Source: a virus. Taken from it: a stretch of 34,361 nucleotides of DNA. The DNA is taken from the IMG/VR virus record IMGVR_UViG_3300042691_010247, positions 1 to 34,361 of that record; one strand, 5' to 3'. The notes beneath the pieces were generated by a model. It had not been told where the DNA came from. It saw nothing but the letters and a program-made list of their open reading frames with translations, and made no database searches. Shown piece after piece: positions 18,051-26,071 of this stretch (position 1 is its first letter; the number at the start of each line of letters is the position of its first letter). A program made the translations under genes and the position numbers.

Positions 18051-18758
18051 ATGGCAACAACAAGTATTGGCGCACCTGGAGTTACCTTTCCAGATGGCTC
18101 TGTTCAATCAACCAAAGGTGCTGCTGGTGATGTGATTATGAATGTGTACACATCACTTGGCACATCAACATGGACAAAGCCAGCAACAATTAAATCAATC
18201 AAGGTTACTGTTGTTGGAGGCGGCGGCAGTGGCGGAACTGCGACAAGAGGCGCACAATACCCATCAATGCTTCAAGTTACTAGAAATGGTGCAAGTACTG
18301 GTGGTGGAGGTGGTGGTGGCTATGCCCAAAAAACATATCCAGCAGCAACTTTACCTGGACCCCAACCATTTACAGTTGGGGGCGCTGCAACTGCATCTTC
18401 ATTTGGAGGACCAGCGCCTATTGTTTCTGCTACTGGAGGATCAAGTTCAACTTCTTTGACGGGTGCGCCAGGTCCTTCCACAAGTACAAATAATGGAGTT
18501 GGGGCGGCTGGAGGCGCAGGAAGCGGAGGGTCTTTAAATATACCAGGAGGTTATGGAGGAGGCGCAGGTAATCAACTTGGCGGCAGTTCCGTCCTTAGTA
18601 CACAAAGTTCTGAAAATATAGCTAACGCCACTGGAATATCAGGCGTAATTTATGGAGGAGGAGGAACAGGGGCAAGTGCTGGTGCATCTTCCGTTGCGGG
18701 TTCTTTTGCTGGCGGTACAGGCGCACAAGGCGTAGTTATTGTTGAGGAGTTTTATTGA
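18051..18758 (+). CDS. Glycine-rich tail fibre protein 4
   Basis: A 235-residue fibre protein. Residues 1-30 (MATTSIGAPGVTFPDGSVQS) look like a fibre connector: FPDGSVQST is a frequent fibre motif. Then comes TSTWTKPATIKSIKVTVVGG, the same junction seen in the three long paralogues, and a glycine-rich domain ending in GAQGVVIVEEFY. It lacks the 130-residue N-terminal module of the tandem paralogues and is therefore a shorter, separately wired member of the same domain family. RBS AAGGAG lies upstream of ATG. Likely an alternative or accessory adhesin. Confidence 0.78.
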   Translation: MATTSIGAPGVTFPDGSVQSTKGAAGDVIMNVYTSLGTSTWTKPATIKSIKVTVVGGGGSGGTATRGAQYPSMLQVTRNGASTGGGGGGGYAQKTYPAATLPGPQPFTVGGAATASSFGGPAPIVSATGGSSSTSLTGAPGPSTSTNNGVGAAGGAGSGGSLNIPGGYGGGAGNQLGGSSVLSTQSSENIANATGISGVIYGGGGTGASAGASSVAGSFAGGTGAQGVVIVEEFY

Positions 18759-19012
18759 TGAAAGCACTTATTTCAACTATTGAGCCAAGACAAACTGGTT
18801 ATCGTGTGGCACAAGTTGTTGTTAATGAAGCAACTTTTCCTATTGCTGACACAATGTTCTGGACTGACTTTCCATCGGATCTTGATGCATTACTTGTGCC
18901 GTCAGATCAGTATTGGTACGACCCATCAAATCAAACAATAAAAACCAATTTTACTTCCCAAGAAGTATTTGACAACGTAATAATTACCCCTGCTGGCGAA
19001 ACACCATACTGA
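18758..19012 (+). CDS. Small fibre-associated protein
   Basis: An 84-residue protein, starting MKALISTIEPRQTGYRVAQV, with DTMFWTDFPSDLDALLVPSD and QYWYDPSNQTIK. I use the ATG at 18758, which shares one base with the upstream TGA and sits about eight bases behind GAGGAG; a TTG one codon earlier is not needed. As at 12649, a small protein with Trp/Tyr-rich Asp-containing motifs directly follows a glycine-rich fibre gene, so it may serve that fibre. No recognised domain. Confidence 0.65.
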   Translation: MKALISTIEPRQTGYRVAQVVVNEATFPIADTMFWTDFPSDLDALLVPSDQYWYDPSNQTIKTNFTSQEVFDNVIITPAGETPY

Positions 19013-19014
19013 TC

Positions 19015-19488
19015 ATGAATGTTCTTGAGCAAGCACGCAATTTGTTTTATGAAAATATTTCTTTAAAAAAATATTGCATAAACGACAACAGCATTATTTA
19101 TTTGCCAGAAATTAAAAATGTTCCGCAATGCATTAAAGATGTTAGAAAAAAAATAATAGACCAAAACAACTTTCATAACAAATTTAACAACCCAGAGCTT
19201 CATGATTTTATTCTTGAAATTAAAGGCGGCAACTATTTATCGCCGCATACAGATTTTTTGGGTTGTCTTGAAGAAGGCACATACACTCACATCAGAGCAA
19301 ATTGGGTAGCACAAGCTCCTGTAAATGATGTTTACATTTTTGCAAATGAAGGCGACTGCTTCAAGATAAAAGAAAATGAAGTTTATTTGGTTGACTCAAA
19401 TAAGCATCACAACGTCTCCAAAGTTCTTGGTGAAACTCCATTGATAATTTATTCATTTGGATTTATTGAAAGGAAAAGTAATGTGTAA
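19015..19488 (+). CDS. Putative 2-oxoglutarate/Fe(II)-dependent oxygenase (small)
   Basis: A 157-residue protein with a plausible double-stranded beta-helix iron site: LSPHTDF supplies His78 and Asp80 (HxD) and NKHHNVSK supplies the distal His131 or His132, after a FKIKENEVYLVDSNK turn. A strand ending PLIIYSFGF follows, as in aspartyl/asparaginyl hydroxylase-like and prolyl-hydroxylase-like folds. No clear 2-oxoglutarate-binding Arg follows the distal His; Arg94 in THIRANW could act as in aspartyl hydroxylases. The gene is visibly richer in A and T and uses more AAA, ATT and TTT codons than its neighbours, suggesting separate acquisition. It overlaps the next oxygenase gene by eight bases. 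Confidence 0.55.
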   Translation: MNVLEQARNLFYENISLKKYCINDNSIIYLPEIKNVPQCIKDVRKKIIDQNNFHNKFNNPELHDFILEIKGGNYLSPHTDFLGCLEEGTYTHIRANWVAQAPVNDVYIFANEGDCFKIKENEVYLVDSNKHHNVSKVLGETPLIIYSFGFIERKSNV

Positions 19489-20590
19489 TCAACTGTCTCA
19501 GTTCACTATTGAAAAGTATGTACACCTCAAGGGTTTCCTTGACATTGATAATTGCAAAGAATTGACTGCTGAACTGAAGCGGTTGGTTGATCAGCAAATT
19601 ACTGTCAAAGACACTCAATGCCCAAAGTCTGAAGCTGTTCATGGCACAATGGTATTTGACAAGCTTCTTGTTGATCTATTGCCTCACTTTGAAAAGGCTT
19701 CTGGCAAACGTCTGTACCCGACCTACAGTTATGCTCGTCTGTACAAGACTGGGGAAAAGCTTGAGATCCATACAGACCGCCCAGCTTGCGAGATCAGCGC
19801 CACGTTGACCCTTGGCTTTGATGGCAAAGCTTGGCCTATTTACATGGGTGATGAAGGTGGTGCAAACGCCAGCAAGATTGAAATGGCTGTTGGTGATGCC
19901 GTCTTGTACCGTGGCATGGAGAAGCACCATTGGCGCAAAAAGTTTAAAGGCGAATGGCAGGCACAGGTTTTCTTGCATTACGTTGATGCTGACGGTCCCC
20001 ACAAAGAGTGGAAGTTTGACAAGCGCCAAGGGTTGAACTTACCCCCAAAAGACATGCAACAGGTTGTTTACACCGACATTCTGACCGAGCAAGCCTGTGA
20101 TTCATTAATCAAGTTGTATAGCCAAGATGCACTGGTTAAAGAACCGCCTATAATTGGTACTGGGGATGGAGCCATTGACAAGTCCATCCGCAATGTAGAA
20201 CGGGTTATTCTCCCTACCTACAAGGATATTGGTGGTCGTTTGGCTGCGGCTGGTTTGGCTGCAAACCATTTCCATTGGAAGTTTGACATCACCCATGCCA
20301 ATCAAGCTGAATTCTTGATTTACCCTGCTGGTGGCCGATATACGGCTCATACAGATACTTTCTTGGCACACGGCGATGATTGTCGTAAACTCACAGTATT
20401 GGCCTTCTTAAATGATGATTTTAAGGGTGGCAAGTTCTATATCCAGAACGGTCATGAAAAGTATTACCCCCCGCAAAGCAAAGGCACGGTTTTAGTGTTT
20501 CCAAGCTTCCTTGTACATGGTGTAGAGGACGTTGAAGAGGGAACACGTTATTCAGTGGTCTGCTGGATGGTTGGCAAATTCTTCCGATAA
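19481..20590 (+). CDS. Tandem-domain 2-oxoglutarate/Fe(II) oxygenase (prolyl 4-hydroxylase-like)
   Basis: A 369-residue protein with two oxygenase domains. Domain 1: YSYARLYKTGEKLEIHTDRP gives His97 and Asp99, with distal His149/150 in EKHHWRKKFKGEWQ. Domain 2: LIYPAGGRYTAHTDTF gives His290 and Asp292, with distal His346 in FPSFLVHGVEDV and Arg356 in EEGTRYSVV as the 2-oxoglutarate anchor. Domain 2 closely follows the prolyl 4-hydroxylase pattern (GGKFYI, KGTVLVFPS, SVVCW). Domain 1 has Trp159 where that Arg would be. Such oxygenases recur in aquatic phages, with unknown targets. Start: ATG at 19481 behind GAAAGGAAAAGTA, not the upstream TTG. Substrate could be the collagen-like fibre, a host protein, or nucleic acid. 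Confidence 0.85.
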   Translation: MCNQLSQFTIEKYVHLKGFLDIDNCKELTAELKRLVDQQITVKDTQCPKSEAVHGTMVFDKLLVDLLPHFEKASGKRLYPTYSYARLYKTGEKLEIHTDRPACEISATLTLGFDGKAWPIYMGDEGGANASKIEMAVGDAVLYRGMEKHHWRKKFKGEWQAQVFLHYVDADGPHKEWKFDKRQGLNLPPKDMQQVVYTDILTEQACDSLIKLYSQDALVKEPPIIGTGDGAIDKSIRNVERVILPTYKDIGGRLAAAGLAANHFHWKFDITHANQAEFLIYPAGGRYTAHTDTFLAHGDDCRKLTVLAFLNDDFKGGKFYIQNGHEKYYPPQSKGTVLVFPSFLVHGVEDVEEGTRYSVVCWMVGKFFR

Positions 20591-20598
20591 GGGAAATC

Positions 20599-20940
20599 AT
20601 GGGCGCTCAGTCAGCACAAGTTCAAACACCTCAGTCTTCTCAGCCTGCTTCTAAGGGTGCTGGGCAGTCTGCTAGTAGTGAGCCAGGATCAGGCAAAGGT
20701 GGACAGGTGTCTGCCATGTCTCGCCAGCCAAATATGGGTCAACCAAACACCAATGGGAATACGGGCCTTGCACCTGTCAATCCAATTATTCAAGCTGAAC
20801 CTGGAGTTTTAAAGCCTAATAACGCATATTCCAACACTGTAGGAATTGGCCAAAAAATTGGTGGTGAAATGAACACTGAAGGTCAACCTATAGGAAAAGG
20901 TGTTGACAGTGCTTCTTCCGTCAAAAGCGGAAAAACCTAA
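20599..20940 (+). CDS. Low-complexity virion-associated protein
   Basis: A 113-residue protein almost wholly composed of Gly, Ser, Gln, Pro, Asn and Lys, with no predicted hydrophobic core (starts MGAQSAQVQTPQSSQPASKG, ends SASSVKSGKT). It is probably disordered. It is not recognised. It sits between the oxygenase and the first ejection-type protein and has a weak GGGAAATC ribosome binding site. A short motif, NAYSNTVGIGQKIGGEMN, is the only segment with order-promoting residues. Position suggests an internal virion or assembly protein. Confidence 0.65.
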   Translation: MGAQSAQVQTPQSSQPASKGAGQSASSEPGSGKGGQVSAMSRQPNMGQPNTNGNTGLAPVNPIIQAEPGVLKPNNAYSNTVGIGQKIGGEMNTEGQPIGKGVDSASSVKSGKT

Positions 20941-20957
20941 TATCAAGGAGATAAATC

Positions 20958-21674
20958 ATGGGTGGCGGTAAATCATCTGGTTCACAAACAACCACAGTTC
21001 AGCCAATGCAAGAGCAGAAAGATCTGCTCAAGACACAAACTGAATTTCTTAAAGGAACTGCACTTCCTGCCTACACAAGCACTGTTGCTGGCGCAAGAGA
21101 TGTGTATGGTAATGTAGCTCCTGAAGTGGCTGGTGCTGCTGGCCGAGCGATGGACGTTGCTGGCCGCTCAAGCGCTTTGCAAGAGGTTGTAGGTGCTGGC
21201 GCTTTGGGCACTGGCGTTGCTGGTTTGGCATCATTATTTGGGCCTCAGTACAAAGAACAACAAGTTGAAGCTGCTTTGCAAAAAGGGCGTGAAGAGTCCC
21301 GTGAATTGCAAGCCAATCAAAATGCTATGTACGGTGGTGCTGGTGGTTTAGGTAGCGCACGGATGGCGCTGGCCGACAAAAACTTGGCATCATTGAATGC
21401 TCAACGTCAGGCTACTGCCGCAGCCACTGCTGCTGCTGGTGTTGAAGCTAACCGTGCCGCAGCCGCTAAAGAGTTGTCAAATGTTGGAACAACTGGTTTA
21501 ACAAACGCTTTGACTTCTGCCGCCTCCCGTGTGGGTCTGGCTGGCGCACCTCAAGACATTTACAGCAAGTATGCATCTGTGGTGTACGGTATTCCTCAAT
21601 CCAACACCACGCCCGTGTTTACTGGTACTCAAGGTACAACACAAAAAGGCCAGTCCAAAGGCTTTGGTTTCTAA
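20958..21674 (+). CDS. Probable internal virion / ejection protein A
   Basis: A 238-residue Ala/Gly-rich protein starting MGGGKSSGSQTTTVQPMQEQ, a leader I have seen on internal proteins of podoviruses. A long helical centre (QQVEAALQKGREESRELQAN, NLASLNAQRQATAAATAAAG) and a flexible end, TQKGQSKGFGF, follow. It carries a weakly hydrophobic segment (VVGAGALGTGVAGLASLFGP). It heads a run of three or four similar genes before lysis, the usual place of proteins ejected with the DNA to form the trans-envelope channel. AAGGAGATAAATC gives a strong ribosome binding site. Confidence 0.65.
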   Translation: MGGGKSSGSQTTTVQPMQEQKDLLKTQTEFLKGTALPAYTSTVAGARDVYGNVAPEVAGAAGRAMDVAGRSSALQEVVGAGALGTGVAGLASLFGPQYKEQQVEAALQKGREESRELQANQNAMYGGAGGLGSARMALADKNLASLNAQRQATAAATAAAGVEANRAAAAKELSNVGTTGLTNALTSAASRVGLAGAPQDIYSKYASVVYGIPQSNTTPVFTGTQGTTQKGQSKGFGF

Positions 21675-21683
21675 GGAGCAATC

Positions 21684-22199
21684 ATGGCAACAGCATTTGA
21701 CGGAGTGGGTCTTGGCTCGATGGGGTTTGAAAAGCAGTTTATGACTGGCGACAACCCTTTGCGTGAAGCTTTAAAGGGTTTGAAAACAGGCATGATTGTC
21801 AAAGGCATTCAATCGTCTGGCATTCCAGCCATGTTGAATCCTAAAACCCAATCCGCAACAGGAGCCCCAGTTATTCCTCCTGCACCTGTAGAGCAATCTA
21901 ATGCAAACGCAATGATTCCACCACCAGTGCAAGACGTTGCTCCATCTTTAAATGAAGCGCCAAATTTGGGTAATGAATTGAATAAGGCATTTGGCTTGGA
22001 AAGCTCCACCACATTCACCAGCCCCAACACATTTGCTCCTTCACCATCTGCTACTGACACCAGCATGTTGGCTATTGCATCGCAACCAGCACCTCCTCCA
22101 GGCAATCTGAATTTGCCACAGTATGGCAAAAAAAAAGGTGGCGGCGGTCTTGACATTGCAATGAAAATTCTTCCAATGCTCTTTGGGATACCAGCATAA
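21684..22199 (+). CDS. Hypothetical protein in ejection-protein cluster
   Basis: A 171-residue protein starting MATAFDGVGLGSMGFEKQFM, with a Pro/Ala/Ser-rich middle (APVIPPAPVEQSNANAMIPP) and a Lys/Gly patch, YGKKKGGGGLDIAMKILPML, near its end. The C-terminal MKILPMLFGIPA could be an amphipathic or membrane-touching helix. No family recognised. The TAA overlaps the next ATG (TAATG), so translation is coupled to the large protein downstream. Likely a virion protein by context. Confidence 0.6.
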   Translation: MATAFDGVGLGSMGFEKQFMTGDNPLREALKGLKTGMIVKGIQSSGIPAMLNPKTQSATGAPVIPPAPVEQSNANAMIPPPVQDVAPSLNEAPNLGNELNKAFGLESSTTFTSPNTFAPSPSATDTSMLAIASQPAPPPGNLNLPQYGKKKGGGGLDIAMKILPMLFGIPA

Positions 22200-23893
22200 T
22201 GGCCACACCCGCACTTCCACCTTTAGCTCCTTCGCCAGATTTAACTCCTAGGCCAGTTGCGCCCGTTGTTGTGCCCCCAGCACCTCAACCTGTTGTTGTT
22301 GAAAAGACACTAACACCAACACCTGAAGACCGATTTAACCAGGCTGTGACGGCCAAGGATTCACAGGCTTTGGTCAACCTTGCAAAAGATTCGCCTGAGA
22401 CTGCGCCTGTTGCAATCGAAGCTGCCAAAACAATTACAAAGAACGTCACTCAGTTTAATGATTTGACTAAGGGCGTTAAGGTTGGAACACCTGAAGGCAA
22501 CATTGCATTGGCCAACAAGTTTCAAATTTTAAATGACCCTAAAGAAGCCAAAAAGTACGGCTACACAACCATTGCTGACAACCCACGCTGGGGCGATGCC
22601 CTGATGTACTTTGCTGCTGGTGACAAGGCCACTGCAATGAAACAAATTATGGGTGGCGCTGTGTCTACCAAGATTGAGTACAGCACCAAAACTGGTGAAG
22701 CTATTGTCAAGAAGGTCAATGAACTTGGTGAGCCAGTTGCAATCTATAACTCAAAAGGTGATGCACTGCCCTTTGATGAATATTTGAGCAAGCATGGTGG
22801 TAGCGTTTCTCAGTTTAGTGAATCACTTGGCGGCATGAAAGCCAAGCAACAACTTGAATCAAACATTCAAGAAAATCAAAAGTCTATTGAGCGCAATAGC
22901 GCATGGGAGCAACGTCTGGCTGCTGATGCACCTGCCTATGCCGCCAAGCGTGAAGCATGGACTGCGTTGTTTGATTCAGGCTTGACCAAAGAAGAACGTG
23001 CTGAAATTGCCAGCGCAAGCAGCGCAACACTTAGCTATGCACGAAGCTTGCAAGATGGAGTAAATGCCTTTGATCAGTTTAGCAAAGGCAATGCAACAGA
23101 TTTAAGTGCACAAAGGCGTGAAGGTTTGGCTGCTGCATTAAGAAGTGCTGGTGAGCAATCCAACATTCCTGGCTTGACATTAAATGCGGACAACTCCGTA
23201 ACTGACGCAAATAACAAAAAATACAACGCCAATGAGTTAAAGAATGTGATGAAAAACTTTAATATTGGCAAACAACTTGATATTGCGTATCAACAAACAC
23301 AAGCCAACCTTGCAGAATCCAAGATTGTTAAGAAACTGAGCAATGACCAATTAAAGTTGTTGCAAAGTGCTTTAAGCATTGATCAGCAAATCGAGCGTGA
23401 CAACTCCGAGTTGACAAAAAATGTTGGCACACCAAGCTTCTTGCGTATGCCTTCTGCCGCTAACATCACCGACCAAGCCGCCAGACCAATTGTCCAAGCT
23501 TTGCAAGGTGAATTTAATGCTGCGGTTATAAAAGAGTTTCAGCAATGGCGCACAAATGAGATCAGACGAAATGAAAAGATTGATCCTTCTTATGTTCCAC
23601 AACCCAATGAATTGGAAGCTGCGTTTACCCGCACTGACGCATACAAGGGTTTGCAACGTCAATTCCGAGATGAGTCTGCTCGTATTTTAAGTCGCCCATA
23701 CAAAGAAGGCGCACCTGCTGGTGGCGGTCCTGGCTTTGGCACTGTTGGTGAAGCAGAATTCAAAAGTATGGACAAAGGTGTTCCAGCACCTGCAAGTCCT
23801 GTAGCTCAAGGCAGAAAAGACGTAAACGCAGCCGACAAAGCTACAAAGCGACAACAAATTCTTGATAAAGCTGCAAAGAACAATCCACGTTAA
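22199..23893 (+). CDS. Large internal virion / ejection protein B
   Basis: A 564-residue protein. Residues 1-40 are a Pro/Ala/Val linker (MATPALPPLAPSPDLTPRPV), followed by a mostly helical body with low aromatic content, for example NIQENQKSIERNSAWEQRLA and IVKKLSNDQLKLLQSALSID, and a polar tail ending ILDKAAKNNPR. There is no signal peptide, glycosidase or transglycosylase motif that I can see. The helix-rich, Ala-rich character and the location between the tail-tip and lysis genes match ejection proteins. The function assignment comes from position and composition only. Confidence 0.62.
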   Translation: MATPALPPLAPSPDLTPRPVAPVVVPPAPQPVVVEKTLTPTPEDRFNQAVTAKDSQALVNLAKDSPETAPVAIEAAKTITKNVTQFNDLTKGVKVGTPEGNIALANKFQILNDPKEAKKYGYTTIADNPRWGDALMYFAAGDKATAMKQIMGGAVSTKIEYSTKTGEAIVKKVNELGEPVAIYNSKGDALPFDEYLSKHGGSVSQFSESLGGMKAKQQLESNIQENQKSIERNSAWEQRLAADAPAYAAKREAWTALFDSGLTKEERAEIASASSATLSYARSLQDGVNAFDQFSKGNATDLSAQRREGLAAALRSAGEQSNIPGLTLNADNSVTDANNKKYNANELKNVMKNFNIGKQLDIAYQQTQANLAESKIVKKLSNDQLKLLQSALSIDQQIERDNSELTKNVGTPSFLRMPSAANITDQAARPIVQALQGEFNAAVIKEFQQWRTNEIRRNEKIDPSYVPQPNELEAAFTRTDAYKGLQRQFRDESARILSRPYKEGAPAGGGPGFGTVGEAEFKSMDKGVPAPASPVAQGRKDVNAADKATKRQQILDKAAKNNPR

Positions 23894-23904
23894 GTGAGGC
23901 ACAA

Positions 23905-25170
23905 ATGGCAGATGGTTACAGTAGAGCAAAATACATTGATGACTTAGTGTCTTCTGGCGAATTCAATTATGAAGAAGCCAAAAAGTACGCTGATGAATAC
24001 GAGCGTGGCGCACCTACGAAAGTAGAAAAGCCAGAGTCTGCCGCCATTTCTGAACCATCTCCAGCCGATGTGCAAGCTGGTCTTAAAGAGATGAAGACAG
24101 AGCGTGAGAAGCAAGAAGGCATGACGTTTGCCGAAAAGGCTGCGCTTGGTGCTGGTGGCGTTGCGGCTGGTGGTGCTGCTACTTATCTGCTTACAAGACG
24201 GCCTAGTATCAAAGACCGCATGATTGGGGACACCGCTCGTATTGAGCCGCAGATGGATGTTAACCAGCAAGGTCCTAAAGAACCAACCTTTGCCCCTGAG
24301 AAACCAACCGCACTGACAAAAGCTGCCAGCGTTGCCGAACAATTTCAGTCTGAGTACGGCATTCCATTGTCTGAAGTTGAGCAACACTACCAAGTGCCAA
24401 TCAAGGACATGCAGGAAGCTCGTTTGTTGGGTGGTGCATACAAGGCCAATATGGCCCCAGCCACCCCCGCTGGCGTGATTCCATCCACCACAAACATGAC
24501 AACCAGTGCGCCTATTGGTGTAGCTCCTCCAGCCGCCATGCCTCAACCAGCAATCAGTGCTGCGCCTGCACCTGCCGTATCTGCCCCAACAGCACCCGTA
24601 CCTGTAATTGAAGTGCCTGTTGTGGCCGCTACAGAAGCTGATGTACCGCCAGAACAAAAAGCAAAAACTTCTACAAAACCAGTTGCTCCTCCTTCGGTTG
24701 AAAAGTTGACCAAAGAACAAAAAAGCATGAAAAATTATTTGGTTGCTCAATATGGCGGCGGTGTTGAAGGCGAAGCTGCATATGGGAAAGTTAAAGAAAT
24801 TTTGGGGTCTACTCCTGAGTTTCCTAAAGGCCAAGGCGGTGGCTTGACTGCGGAACAAAACAAAGTTATCAAAGATTGGCGCAAGGCAAACATTGAAGGG
24901 CCTAAAGTTAATTTGACAAAAGACATGAAAAAGGCGTTTAAGGGTGGTGGCGGTCTTGCTGTATTGGCCGCTATTCCAGGTTTTGCTGAAGCCGCACAAA
25001 ACAAAGATTTTGGCAAGATGACCGACATTGCTACTGATTTCCTTGTGTTGCCATTTGCAGAGTCTAGACAACTTAATGAAGGCGAAGAACAAGAATTGGC
25101 AAAACGCCGTTATGAAGGCATGGTTGGTAGTGGCCGTGGTATTGCTCCCCCATCTATGTATCGGAGATAA
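23905..25170 (+). CDS. Internal virion / ejection protein C with membrane-like segment
   Basis: A 421-residue protein with an acidic helical N-terminus (GYSRAKYIDDLVSSGEFNYE), a small-residue hydrophobic segment at about residues 76-98 (AALGAGGVAAGGAATYLLT) that could cross a membrane, a long Ala/Pro/Thr-rich linker (about 190-260), and a C-terminal domain with MKNYLVAQYGGGVEGEAAYG and a second hydrophobic stretch, GGGLAVLAAIPGFAEAAQ. Membrane-capable segments are expected of proteins ejected into the host envelope. No enzymatic motif seen. RBS AAGTGAGGC before ATG. Confidence 0.62.
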   Translation: MADGYSRAKYIDDLVSSGEFNYEEAKKYADEYERGAPTKVEKPESAAISEPSPADVQAGLKEMKTEREKQEGMTFAEKAALGAGGVAAGGAATYLLTRRPSIKDRMIGDTARIEPQMDVNQQGPKEPTFAPEKPTALTKAASVAEQFQSEYGIPLSEVEQHYQVPIKDMQEARLLGGAYKANMAPATPAGVIPSTTNMTTSAPIGVAPPAAMPQPAISAAPAPAVSAPTAPVPVIEVPVVAATEADVPPEQKAKTSTKPVAPPSVEKLTKEQKSMKNYLVAQYGGGVEGEAAYGKVKEILGSTPEFPKGQGGGLTAEQNKVIKDWRKANIEGPKVNLTKDMKKAFKGGGGLAVLAAIPGFAEAAQNKDFGKMTDIATDFLVLPFAESRQLNEGEEQELAKRRYEGMVGSGRGIAPPSMYRR

Positions 25171-25172
25171 AA

Positions 25173-25382
25173 ATGTCTGAAATTGATCCTGTTGCTTACG
25201 GTGTCTTGACGGCCAAAGTAGAAAACCTCGAAAAGAAAATTGACAAAATGGAGCAGTCAATTGAGGAGTTGATTGCTTTGGTCAACAAAGGCAAAGGAGG
25301 GGTCTGGATGGGCATTGCTATTGTGTCTGCCGTCAGTTCAATTGTTGGATTTATGTCCCACGGCTTTTTTAATAAGAGCTAA
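25173..25382 (+). CDS. Small coiled-coil membrane protein
   Basis: A 69-residue protein. Residues about 12-40 (LTAKVENLEKKIDKMEQSIE) form a coiled coil, followed by a single hydrophobic helix, VWMGIAIVSAVSSIVGFM, at about 46-63, and a short basic end. The layout resembles XhlA-like and other small phage membrane proteins at the start of lysis clusters, but a head or tail anchoring role is possible. It starts two bases after the upstream stop, with GGAGATAAAA as ribosome binding site. First of a row of single-helix membrane proteins. Confidence 0.7.
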   Translation: MSEIDPVAYGVLTAKVENLEKKIDKMEQSIEELIALVNKGKGGVWMGIAIVSAVSSIVGFMSHGFFNKS

Positions 25383-25384
25383 AA

Positions 25385-26071
25385 ATTGATCCAATCTCTA
25401 TTCTTTTTGCAGCCAACGCATGTGTGGCAGGTATTACTGAGCTTTGCTCGTTGTACCGCTCTGCGAAAGAATCTTTTGTCGAGATCAAAAGCACGGTTGA
25501 AGAAGTTGTTGGTGACGCACAAGCAGCCAGATCTTGGTGGCAAAAACTGTTCTCAGAGCCAGCAGTCGCCACGCCCAAGTCTGTGGCGAAAAAGAAAGAA
25601 AAGTTCGTTGCCTATGACGAAACACAGGCAATGGCCGACATCGTCAAGCAGCTCAGTAAGTTCTGGAGTTTGCAAGACCAACTAACTGCTTATCTGCGTG
25701 AGGAGGAGGAGAAAGCCCAAGTCTACGATCCCAGCATCAGCAATGCAGAGATGATGGAAAGCGCCATGAATCGTGTGATGTGCCGCCAACAGATGGAGGC
25801 TCTATCAACAACCATCAGGGAGATAATGGTGTACCAAACTCCTGGCCTTGCTGACTTGTATTCGCAGACTTACAAGATGCGTGAAGTCATCTCACAGGAA
25901 CAAGAAAAAGCTAGACTCAAGCAGGAGGCAAAGAAGAGGCAAGACGCATGGCTACATCGAGAACAGGAAAGAAACTTCCAAGCAAAACTGGCAGCAGCGG
26001 TAGCAACTTCTATCCTCCTGATTTACCTGTGGCTGTGGTTCCTGTTCGTGAACCAATTGGGGAAGAAATAA
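25385..26071 (+). CDS. Membrane-anchored helical protein, probable ATT start
   Basis: A protein of about 228 residues with a long charged helical region (MADIVKQLSKFWSLQDQLTA, REIMVYQTPGLADLYSQTYK) and a C-terminal membrane helix, AAVATSILLIYLWLWFLFV. The first conventional start in frame is GTG at 25424, but the frame is open back to 25385, where ATT GAT CCA gives (M)DPISILFAANACVAGITEL, an N-terminus of the MDPIS type that I recall for such phage proteins, lacking an ATG. I therefore propose an ATT start, two bases after the previous TAA; the GTG remains the conservative choice. Function unknown; the position suggests lysis or virion-membrane work. Confidence 0.6.
   Translation: MDPISILFAANACVAGITELCSLYRSAKESFVEIKSTVEEVVGDAQAARSWWQKLFSEPAVATPKSVAKKKEKFVAYDETQAMADIVKQLSKFWSLQDQLTAYLREEEEKAQVYDPSISNAEMMESAMNRVMCRQQMEALSTTIREIMVYQTPGLADLYSQTYKMREVISQEQEKARLKQEAKKRQDAWLHREQERNFQAKLAAAVATSILLIYLWLWFLFVNQLGKK

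Noticed and set aside
23944-25260. 438-codon minus-strand open frame opposite ejection protein C
   Set aside because: It spans two real + strand genes and their intergenic gap, is rich in Arg, Phe, Ser and Trp in a non-protein-like way, and the opposite strand has normal coding character with good starts.
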